Shown here in pieces: positions 1 through 5,132 of a DNA stretch of 5,331 nt. This stretch comes from Candidatus Poribacteria bacterium. GTDB lineage: Bacteria; Poribacteria; WGA-4E; UBA9662. Each line of letters opens with the position of its first letter. The first letter of the stretch is position 1. Location: the NCBI GenBank assembly GCA_002699335.1, contig PACG01000145.1:8615-13945 (forward strand). Direction: 5' to 3'. The position numbers and the translations under genes are program-made. The notes beneath the pieces are model-generated. The model was not told the DNA's origin, did no database searches, and saw nothing but the letters and a program-made list of their open reading frames with translations.

Positions 1-689
1 GCATAAAAACCAGAGATACAAAAAAACGGTTCATGTTGTCTCTGGCGCAAGAACTCGACGGTTTGATCGGTTACAAAAGCGGTATGGGTTAGGCCTTCGT
101 CACCGTCAAAAACGTAGGGGGCAATTACATCTCTGGGATGGACCGAAATCGGTTTGCCTGTCCAGGCAGGCGGTGTATCGATCCGACACTTATCGACTTG
201 GCTGGGATCTCGATCCTCTACCCACTTAATATAAGCATCGTCATAACAGCCGGGCTCATCTGACAATATCAAGGTATTAAAACCGTAAGATGGATACGGT
301 TCACGATGATCTCGATATGGACTGGCGTGGTTTTTGAAATGAAGTTTTCCAATATTGGCCGTTTGATAGCCGTATAAACCGAGGACATCTTGCACACAAG
401 GTATTCCATCAGGCATTTCAATTCCGTTGGTACAAACCCCCACACTAGACGGATACTGACCACTCAACATACTCATTCGGCTAGGCATACAGACGGGGCA
501 ATTGACAAACGCGTGGTCGAAATAGGCTCCACTTTCAGCCAGTTGATCCAAGTGGGGCGTTTGAATTTGGGTGTTGCCACCATATCGAATAGTATCCCAT
601 CGTTGTTGATCGGTGTATAGCAATAAAACGTTAGGCCGTTGTCGTTTGGAATTTAGTATGTTGGTTATATTCAAGTCACTTTCCTTCAT
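1..689 (-). CDS. Type I (formylglycine) sulfatase, N-terminal part, runs off the left edge
   Basis: Hydrolyses a sulfate ester; family members act on aryl or sugar sulfates, and the substrate cannot be told from this part. 229 complete codons are open from ATG at 689. Seen: the N-terminal metal-binding strand with TDQQRWDT (residues 26-33, D27 and Q28 likely Ca2+ ligands); the sulfatase signature C67-M-P-S-R71, whose Cys67 would be converted to formylglycine by a separate maturase; the continuation LSGQYP at 75-80; and GKLH at 114-117, whose Lys and His are catalytic-site residues in the family. Sulfatases are usually about 450-550 residues, so roughly half is here. No signal peptide is visible, so it is probably cytoplasmic unless the start is wrong. 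The Shine-Dalgarno before ATG 689 is weak (GAAG); a TTG six codons in has AAGGAA before it and is an alternative start. The gene looks more A+T-rich than DUF3604 at the other end. Confidence 0.95.
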   Translation of the reverse strand, partial: MKESDLNITNILNSKRQRPNVLLLYTDQQRWDTIRYGGNTQIQTPHLDQLAESGAYFDHAFVNCPVCMPSRMSMLSGQYPSSVGVCTNGIEMPDGIPCVQDVLGLYGYQTANIGKLHFKNHASPYRDHREPYPSYGFNTLILSDEPGCYDDAYIKWVEDRDPSQVDKCRIDTPPAWTGKPISVHPRDVIAPYVFDGDEGLTHTAFVTDQTVEFLRQRQHEPFFCISGFY

Positions 690-869
690 TAAAATCTTCA
701 GTAATGATATGAAGATATATTTTCCAGGAGAGTCATCTACCCACAGTTAAAATTAAGAATAGCCGACTATGAGATCCCCCACCAAGGGAAAGAGACCTCA
801 GCAAACGATGTACTCTCTGCAGAATCACTTTCTGTTTGATCTCTATTTTAGAGGAAACCGGGGAGATGG
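690..869 (-). other. Gene-free stretch upstream of the sulfatase (probable 5' leader)
   Basis: I see no convincing coding frame here on either strand. If the promoter at 845-873 is used, most of this stretch is a leader of about 150 nt for the sulfatase mRNA. A small 5-bp hairpin (CAGAA, five-base loop, TTCTG at 820-834) lies near the predicted transcript start. It is too short to call a terminator or riboswitch, and I recognise no riboswitch motif. Confidence 0.4.
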
Positions 870-873
870 TCAA
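845..873 (-). promoter_or_regulatory. Candidate sigma70-type promoter for the sulfatase
   Basis: On the minus strand TTGACC (873-868) is followed by a 17-nt spacer and TAAAAT (850-845). This gives five of six matches to each consensus box at the ideal spacing. Transcription would start near 838, about 150 nt before the sulfatase ATG. The -35 box overlaps the stop codon of the small frame that ends at 870. It is a pattern match only. Confidence 0.5.
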
Positions 874-1049
874 TACAGCAGGGCTTGAATCTCTACTTCT
901 GGAGGAGAGGAATACTGGTTAAAACGGCGTTGCACTGGTGGCAATCGGCCATGAATACAGCGGTCAATGTCTGATAGATATTGGGGGCCAATCTTGAGTA
1001 ATCGATCAAGACCTTTGACCCAATCCTCATGCCGTGGCCAGCAGCCCAC
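870..1049 (-). CDS. Unrecognised 59-codon frame overlapping the SDR 3' end; possible gene remnant
   Basis: This frame opens after a TAG at 1055, could start at GTG 1049, and ends at TGA 872-870. It lies in a different frame from the SDR and overlaps its last codons. The product contains WPRHEDWVKGLDRLLKIG (residues 4-21), then a basic, proline-containing stretch, and ends in EIQALLY. The amphipathic LDRLL segment and the overall composition look protein-like, and faintly recall the C-terminal helix region of metallo-beta-lactamase-fold proteins, but I cannot identify it. There is no good ribosome binding site. It could be the surviving tail of a lost gene, a short translationally coupled gene, or chance. 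A second frame starting at the ATGA overlap with the SDR stop (ATG 1030, stop just before 893) looks less protein-like. Confidence 0.2.
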   Translation of the reverse strand: MGCWPRHEDWVKGLDRLLKIGPQYLSDIDRCIHGRLPPVQRRFNQYSSPPEVEIQALLY

Positions 1050-1072
1050 CGTCTACCGCTAGTGCAACGCCG
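925..1072. repeat. 12-bp perfect inverted repeat pair spanning the end of the SDR gene
   Basis: CGGCGTTGCACT at 925-936 is the exact reverse complement of AGTGCAACGCCG at 1061-1072, with 124 nt between. One arm is inside the SDR C-terminal coding region, the other lies downstream of its stop. The pairing could close a long-loop structure around the SDR stop, but the arms do not extend past 12 bp and there is no T-tract, so chance is quite possible. Confidence 0.3.
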
Positions 1073-1806
1073 GTGATGCATCCGGCTGCGGGCGAGCACA
1101 AGAAGGCCACCGCACGACCTATGTCTTCGGGTGTCCCCCGCCGGCGTAAGGGAACAGAGTTGTAGAGTTCCTCCTCAATGCTGCCTCCTTGGGGAGCGGT
1201 TGTTCCCAGAACGTGGGTGGTATCCATGTGCCCTGGCAGGACCGCATTGCAGCGAATACCATGCTCGCCAAGGTCAACAGCCATGCTCTCCGTCAAACGA
1301 ATCACCCCCGCTTTGGCTGCGCCATAGGCAGTATCACCTTTCCATGCGCGTCGACCGTGGACGGATGATGTACTGACGATACACCCACCACTGCCTTGTG
1401 CCACCATGGCTAGTGCCGCCTGCTGGCTGCAGAGAAAGAAGCCTTTGAGTCCCACATCCAGGTTCTGGTCCCAGTTTTCCTCGGTCAGATCAAGAAACTC
1501 CTGACCTATACCTCCATAGGGATTGTTAACCAGAATGTCGATGCGACCAAACCTTTGTAGATACAGGGCGAACATCCGCTCCACTTGCGAGGCATCCGAG
1601 ATATCTCCCTGGAAAATTTCTGCTTGCTTGCCACCGGCTCGAATCAGGCGCAAGGTCTCCTCGCTGTCCTGATCCAGTGTTAGCAGGTCGTTGATTCCGA
1701 CATCGCAGCCAGCCTCGGCCAGTGCAAGTGCGATGCCTCGCCCGATGCGGCGCTTTCCGCCGGTGACGAAAGCCTTTTTCCCTTCTAGTGAATATGGACT
1801 GGACAT
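1027..1806 (-). CDS. Short-chain dehydrogenase/reductase (classical SDR), complete
   Basis: NAD(P)-dependent oxidoreductase of the classical SDR family; the substrate is probably a sugar, polyol or other alcohol/ketone but is not readable from sequence. 259 residues, normal for the family. Seen: Rossmann cofactor motif TGGKRRIGRG (15-24), the GD of GDIS (67-70), NNPYG (94-98) in place of the usual NNAG, the helix-alpha4 Asn115, catalytic Ser148, Tyr161 and Lys165 in the YxxxK spacing, and the PG motif (191-192). D40 at the end of beta-2 leans towards NAD(H), while the basic KRR in the glycine loop is compatible with NADP(H). I chose ATG 1806 over an ATG 24 nt upstream because AGGAGGAG sits just before it. 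The C-terminus (VDGGLLATA) is typical, so the gene is intact. It may be transcribed with the SMP-30 gene upstream. Confidence 0.95.
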   Translation of the reverse strand: MSSPYSLEGKKAFVTGGKRRIGRGIALALAEAGCDVGINDLLTLDQDSEETLRLIRAGGKQAEIFQGDISDASQVERMFALYLQRFGRIDILVNNPYGGIGQEFLDLTEENWDQNLDVGLKGFFLCSQQAALAMVAQGSGGCIVSTSSVHGRRAWKGDTAYGAAKAGVIRLTESMAVDLGEHGIRCNAVLPGHMDTTHVLGTTAPQGGSIEEELYNSVPLRRRGTPEDIGRAVAFLCSPAAGCITGVALAVDGGLLATA

Positions 1807-1810
1807 AGGT

Positions 1811-1818
1811 CTCCTCCT
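1811..1818 (-). promoter_or_regulatory. Strong Shine-Dalgarno that fixes the SDR start
   Basis: AGGAGGAG on the minus strand, with its AGGAGG core six bases before ATG 1806. The upstream in-frame ATG at 1830 would place this site inside the coding sequence and has no comparable site of its own, so 1806 is preferred. Confidence 0.85.
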
Positions 1819-1831
1819 AACAGGATCCAAC

Positions 1832-2236
1832 TTAATCTGTGATTATCTTATGTTTGAACCTAACAGCTAAAGTCGACGACCTGTGTTTGATGTCGATGAC
1901 CGTTAAAACTAAAACCAACGCTGAAAACACAGTGCCAAGAATCACAAAAACCTTCTTCCGCTCCTTCTGCATTAGGTCGCCGAGGCTTAAAAACCAAGAG
2001 CTACGGGAAATGCGCCTAAGAAAGCGAGCGGTAAAAGACCAAGCGCGGCTGCGCCTGTGGACTTTAATCCATACCCCGGCCAGGTAGGCCCTAGTATTCA
2101 GCGGGGGAAATTGGCCAGGCTGAAGAACGTCGTCTTCATCTTGGTCTGCTTGTGTTGTTGAAGCCGCAGTCGTCGCTATCAAAACCACAAAGGCAAGCAG
2201 GTGTTTTATAACGGTGGTCGTGTCAATCTAATTCAT
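1832..2236 (-). pseudogene. Doubtful, probably decayed frame with a signal-peptide-like start
   Basis: The frame begins eight bases after the SMP-30 stop with ATG-AAT-TAG (2236-2228), then stays open to TAA at 1832. The codons after the TAG encode a good export signal (KHLLAFVVLIATTAASTTQA, from about 2206), then acidic DQDEDD and a DVLQPGQFPPLNTRAYLAG stretch. The latter resembles, as far as I recall, the mature start of secreted proteins in Planctomycetota or Verrucomicrobiota; this is weak memory, not a match. After that the frame turns basic and Trp/Ser-rich with no recognisable domain, and ends with a hydrophobic segment (about 1951-1889) that could span a membrane. No good start exists: the first ATG is closed at once, the ATA before KHLLAF could be a mutated ATG, and GTG 2188 falls inside the hydrophobic core. 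A 46-codon frame from ATG 1972 would hold only the last hydrophobic segment and lacks a Shine-Dalgarno. Most likely a truncated remnant. Confidence 0.35.
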
Positions 2237-2244
2237 CTCGACTT

Positions 2245-3195
2245 TCACTTTGCCTTTCTGGTCTTCGCCCCTGGATGCTTCAGGCTAATACTGTAAAGCG
2301 AAGTGCGAGCGGTGATGAATAGTGTCCTGAAATCATCCCCACCGAAGCAGACGTTGGCAGGGTTCTCCGGGACGTCAATCTGTTCCAATTTTTTGCCATC
2401 GGCGCTAAAGATGTGAACCTTATCTCCATGCGTTGTGTAAAGGTTCCCCTTGATGTCGACAGCCATCCCATCACTGCCTTCCTCGATGTGGAAGAGCTTT
2501 CTGCCGAGTTGGCCATTTTTATTCACTGCATAGCAATGGATACCGGACGGGAACTCCCGATAGTCGGGATCCGGATGTCTTTCGTGTCCGCCGGTATCCG
2601 CGATGTAGAGACGGGTCTCATCCGGTGAGAAGACGATGCCGTTGGGCATAGCCAAATCTTTAACAATTGCTTCGACTTTTCTACTTGCCGGGTCGAGTTT
2701 GTAAACCCAGTGCCCGGGAATCTCTGGCGGTTCATTCACTCCCCATAATCCCCATGGAGGATCGGTGAACCATAGTGTGCCATCGGACCGCACCGCCACG
2801 TCGTTGGGTGAATTGAACCGTTTGCCCTCGAACTTCTCCACCAGAACAGTGATACTGCCGCTGGTCTCCGTCCGAACGATGTTACGAGCACTGTGTTGAC
2901 AGGAGATCAGGCGACCTTGAAGGTCGAGGATATTGCCGTTGGAATGGTCGCTTTGGCGAAAGAGGGACAAGCCTTCGCCTTCCCGCCACTGCATCAGCTT
3001 GCTGTTGGGAATGTCTGAAAAAACAAGCTTCTTTTCATCGGGTAACCAGACCGGTCCTTCGGTGAACCGCATGCCGCCGGCGAGTTTATTCACCTTCGCA
3101 CCGGGGGCAACTAGCGACGTGTGGTCAACGGCACAAGCGGCACTTGTTATCAGGAATACTACGAACGCAAAAGAAACTGACTGTGAGCGGTTCAT
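2245..3195 (-). CDS. Exported SMP-30/gluconolactonase/LRE-like beta-propeller protein, complete
   Basis: Six-bladed beta-propeller of the SMP-30/gluconolaconase/LRE-like family, whose characterised members are metal-dependent sugar-lactone or other ester hydrolases. 316 residues. Residues 1-22 form a signal peptide (basic MNR, hydrophobic core FAFVVFLI, cleavage probably after ACA-22); Cys21 lacks a standard lipobox, so lipidation is unlikely. The four metal ligands expected for the family are present: Glu46 in RFTEGPVW, Asn131 in NSPNDV, Asn185 in MPNGIVFSPD, Asp242 in GSDGMAVD. WFTDPPWG (142-149) and LYIADTG (196-202) are typical blade strands. The C-terminal tail is lysine-rich. ATG 3195 is supported by AGGAG at 3208-3204, eight bases upstream. 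It probably acts in the periplasm on a lactone from sugar oxidation; the exact substrate is not inferable. It is followed directly by the decayed frame and then the SDR, all on the same strand. Confidence 0.95.
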   Translation of the reverse strand: MNRSQSVSFAFVVFLITSAACAVDHTSLVAPGAKVNKLAGGMRFTEGPVWLPDEKKLVFSDIPNSKLMQWREGEGLSLFRQSDHSNGNILDLQGRLISCQHSARNIVRTETSGSITVLVEKFEGKRFNSPNDVAVRSDGTLWFTDPPWGLWGVNEPPEIPGHWVYKLDPASRKVEAIVKDLAMPNGIVFSPDETRLYIADTGGHERHPDPDYREFPSGIHCYAVNKNGQLGRKLFHIEEGSDGMAVDIKGNLYTTHGDKVHIFSADGKKLEQIDVPENPANVCFGGDDFRTLFITARTSLYSISLKHPGAKTRKAK

Positions 3196-3238
3196 ACTAT
3201 GGTCTCCTATTCGTGTTTAAAACGAAACACCAATCTAT

Positions 3239-3258
3239 GGTTTTCAAACCGAATCGGT
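3239..3258. repeat. Two adjoining short palindromes in the SMP-30 5' leader
   Basis: GGTTTTCAAACC (3239-3250, five-base arms around TC) overlaps ACCGAATCGGT (3248-3258, five-base arms around one base). They lie between the candidate -10 box and the SMP-30 start, a suitable place for an operator. The arms are short and chance is possible. Confidence 0.25.
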
Positions 3259-3279
3259 CCAGGCTTTAAATCGCCGTCG

Positions 3280-3285
3280 ATTATA
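3280..3285 (-). promoter_or_regulatory. Candidate -10 box for the SMP-30 gene
   Basis: A perfect TATAAT on the minus strand, about 85 bp before ATG 3195, in an A+T-rich stretch (ATCATATATAATCG). No good TTGACA-like box is present 16-18 nt upstream; the nearest candidate, within GGTGAACA, is a poor match. This is therefore a weak promoter call. Confidence 0.35.
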
Positions 3286-3640
3286 TATGATGAATCTTTA
3301 TTTTTGTTCACCAATAGAGTGAGAGATTGCATCAGAACTGAGAGTTGAAAATAAAATTGATCCCAAGATGTGGAGTTGAATGCATGGGACCTATGCTTTA
3401 AAGTTTAGATAACTTGGAACAATATCCCCTTGAGTCTGGCTGTTTTTGCCTCTTAATTTAGTCTTGGCTCGGCCTGCAGTCTCTTTCGGCTTCTATCTTC
3501 TGTTACTTAATAAGAGTCCCTTAATTCCTCTAATGCCTTACCAACCTGATCCGTTGACAGAAGAAAATTAACCCCTCTTCTCGGTTGTGCTCGTAATAAG
3601 CGCTAATGAAGTGGGCGGCATCTCGATAGTCTTAGAGGAC

Positions 3641-3679
3641 TTCGAAAATCTCCAGAGTGTGGCTGGAGATTTTCTCGAA
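3641..3679 (-). terminator. Strong hairpin downstream of DUF3604, possible terminator
   Basis: GAAAATCTCCAG (3644-3655) pairs perfectly with CTGGAGATTTTC (3663-3674) around a seven-base loop. After a two-base bulge on one side, TTC (3641-3643) pairs with GAA (3677-3679). It lies about 85 bp past the DUF3604 stop. The A-run and T-run are within the stem on both strands, but no run of Ts follows it, so it may be an intrinsic terminator of atypical form, a 3'-end stabiliser, or a protein-binding palindrome. Confidence 0.45.
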
Positions 3680-3754
3680 TATCCCTTTCTATCCCCTGGG
3701 TACGCAGAGACTGTCCTAACGCGTGTCCTGTCGTCATCTTAGTTTTACACCTAT

Positions 3755-3760
3755 CCTCCT
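3755..3760 (-). promoter_or_regulatory. Orphan Shine-Dalgarno after DUF3604
   Basis: A consensus AGGAGG on the minus strand five bases past the DUF3604 stop. The nearest start in range is GTG 3750, which is followed at once by TAA; the next ATG (3737) is 17 nt away and opens only a 44-codon frame. It may be the ribosome site of a lost downstream gene, or chance. Confidence 0.3.
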
Positions 3761-3764
3761 CAGA

Positions 3765-4622
3765 TTATAGCGTAAATCGGACTTGACCATGCCTCTTGGC
3801 ACCGTCCGTCTGTACCACCCGTACCCAGCAGGGATGGCACCCTGCTAGTAGCTCAGATTCTCTAAACGAAAACTCTACATCTCGTCCAATGCCGAGTGGT
3901 TGGTGTTCAAAAACCACCTTTATATCGATTCCCCCGGCCTCCACTGCTATTGGTCCGCCAGCGATCTCAGCCAGCGATACTGCGTGCTGGATGACTGGCG
4001 TGTTGAAACTAAGCACAGTCGCCGGCGGTTGAAGTATCACTCCATCGGCGTCTCCTGTCGTTACCGACTTCCAGGACACCGCTCGCTCGCTTATCTCTTC
4101 GATCCCCTCCGACGCCGAATCAAAGGCATAATCCGTAGCCGACAGAATCTTTCCCTGATCCAGCGATAACCCTCCATCCCAGCGTACCAGCCTATTGCGG
4201 GCGCGGATCCGCTGCCCCGACCAAGCCACTCGCACCCGGTCTTCGTCCCGCACTACCTTCTCAGGATAGCTGTAAACCTGCTGCAAGCCACGAAATACAT
4301 CCACTCGCTCAATAGGCGCTGTTCCCCATACCTGCACCCGAATTTCCGGTGGTTCGTCTGCTGTAAACTCCGTCCCCATCGGCCACTCGTCCGCCGTGAC
4401 CTCCAATCGAATCCGCTGTCCTGTCGTCCCATAGCAACGCCGTGCTTTAAGTGCCCGCCATAACCCTTGGCGCGTGAGCTCCTCGGCCCAAATGCAGGTC
4501 AATCCACCGTACACTCCAAACGAGCCGCTTCCCGGAGGAGCCGCTCCGGGCCGCCCCTTGTGGTCGTCACTACCCACTGTAAAGCCGACCCGATAACCTT
4601 TCGCCAACGCTTGGCGTAAGAA
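3765..4622 (-). CDS. DUF3604 C-terminal segment (after the amber codon)
   Basis: 285 sense codons open from the codon after the TAG to TAA at 3767-3765. The first residues, FLRQALAKGYRVGF, continue directly from the segment before it. The SDDH motif (codons about 4571-4560) with KGRPG gives probable metal ligands; GLTCIWAEEL (about 4505-4476) and RRCYGTTG (about 4442-4419) are family blocks. The remainder is a beta-rich C-terminal domain ending QVRFTL. If expressed separately it would need an internal start such as TTG 4607, which has no clear ribosome site, so it is better read as part of the broken gene. Confidence 0.8.
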   Translation of the reverse strand, partial: FLRQALAKGYRVGFTVGSDDHKGRPGAAPPGSGSFGVYGGLTCIWAEELTRQGLWRALKARRCYGTTGQRIRLEVTADEWPMGTEFTADEPPEIRVQVWGTAPIERVDVFRGLQQVYSYPEKVVRDEDRVRVAWSGQRIRARNRLVRWDGGLSLDQGKILSATDYAFDSASEGIEEISERAVSWKSVTTGDADGVILQPPATVLSFNTPVIQHAVSLAEIAGGPIAVEAGGIDIKVVFEHQPLGIGRDVEFSFRESELLAGCHPCWVRVVQTDGAKRHGQVRFTL

Positions 4623-4625
4623 CTA
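4623..4625 (-). other. In-frame amber codon inside DUF3604
   Basis: TAG separates EWGEFE from FLRQALAKG in the same frame. From memory, DUF3604 proteins have a Trp at this spot (EWGTFEWFL-type context), so a single G-to-A change, TGG to TAG, would explain it. The sequence on both sides is normal for the family. Confidence 0.85.
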
Positions 4626-5132
4626 TTCGAACTCTCCCCACTCCGAGTAGACTTCGATCACTGCCTCCAAATTTGGATCGTGCCAGTTCAAGTTGGCGTA
4701 GCGTCCTCCCACATGCGGCACCAGTAGTGCGTCCACATTGGCCAGCGCGCGGTAAAGATCCGTTACGTGCGCGCAATCGGTAGCCGCATCCGACTTGTCA
4801 TTGATCAGCACATGACTCGAGCGATGCAGTGGTCCATCCTCACCAGGATAGTAGACGTTGTGGTCACCGCCCACCGGCGTGTTCCCTGACCACTCCCACC
4901 CTACATAGGCCACGAAACGCCCTGGATCATTTTGCCTGTTGGCCTGCTGGCGGATTTCTTGCCAAACCTCCTTGGTAATCTGGAAGTCGTTGCCCTGATG
5001 CCCAGCAAAATCCACCAGCGCGCTCTCCCGTGCAAAACGAAAATACGACGACACCGGATTGGTACCAACCGTTTCCTCGCTCTGTCCGTGCAAATCACCC
5101 CAGAAAGGCTGAAACTTCCGCCTTACTGCCAG
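4623..5132 (-). CDS. DUF3604 middle segment (between frameshift and amber codon)
   Basis: 169 residues plus TAG. Numbering from the Leu codon at 5132: WGDLHGQSEET (11-21, His15 a likely metal ligand), GHQGNDF (44-50), GWEWSG (78-83), GGDHNVYY (88-95), VPHVGGRY (138-145) and HDP (151-153), ending EVYSEWGEFE before the TAG. This is the most motif-dense part of the protein. There is no ATG near its 5' end; a TTG at 5093 lies inside the GDLHGQ motif and cannot be the true start, which supports reading it as a continuation of the upstream piece. Confidence 0.85.
   Translation of the reverse strand: MAVRRKFQPFWGDLHGQSEETVGTNPVSSYFRFARESALVDFAGHQGNDFQITKEVWQEIRQQANRQNDPGRFVAYVGWEWSGNTPVGGDHNVYYPGEDGPLHRSSHVLINDKSDAATDCAHVTDLYRALANVDALLVPHVGGRYANLNWHDPNLEAVIEVYSEWGEFE

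Larger units (their letters stand above)
3286..3764. other. Long stretch without a convincing gene
   Basis: About 480 bp between the end of DUF3604 and the SMP-30 promoter region. It holds the hairpin at 3641-3679 and the orphan Shine-Dalgarno at 3755-3760. Two short frames cross the hairpin and probably do not code: a minus-strand frame of 44 codons (ATG 3737 to TAG 3603) and a plus-strand frame of 51 codons (GTG 3587 to TAG 3742) with a fairly protein-like product but no ribosome site. The rest (3286-3600) is A+T-rich with stops in all frames and nothing I recognise. Confidence 0.5.

Noticed and set aside
893..1030. Frame starting at an ATGA overlap with the SDR stop, as in coupled operon genes
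   Set aside because: The 46-residue product has poor protein character, and the other frame through the same DNA looks better. The overlap alone is not evidence.
1987..2067. Alternative minus-strand frame with an Ala/Leu/Gly-rich stretch (STGAAALGLLPLAFLGAF)
   Set aside because: It looks like a membrane segment but is short, is closed by stops and has no start. It most likely reflects G+C-rich codons read out of frame.
1839..2087. Plus-strand 82-codon frame opposite the doubtful signal-peptide frame
   Set aside because: Basic, low-information product with no ribosome site and no homology that I recognise; a shadow of the opposite strand.
3603..3737. Minus-strand 44-codon frame starting ATG 3737 after DUF3604
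   Set aside because: The AGGAGG upstream is 17 nt away, the product has no recognisable features, and the frame includes the hairpin. Kept only as a note in the intergenic entry.
3587..3742. Plus-strand 51-codon frame with a fairly protein-like product (EVGGISIVLEDFENLQ and following)
   Set aside because: It has only a GTG start, no ribosome site and no recognised domain, and it crosses the hairpin at 3641-3679. Isolated on the plus strand, it is probably chance.
3725..4428. Direct repeat TGTCCTGTCGTC at about 3725 and 4417
   Set aside because: A 12-bp direct match 700 bp apart, with one copy in DUF3604 coding sequence and no extended similarity; consistent with chance.
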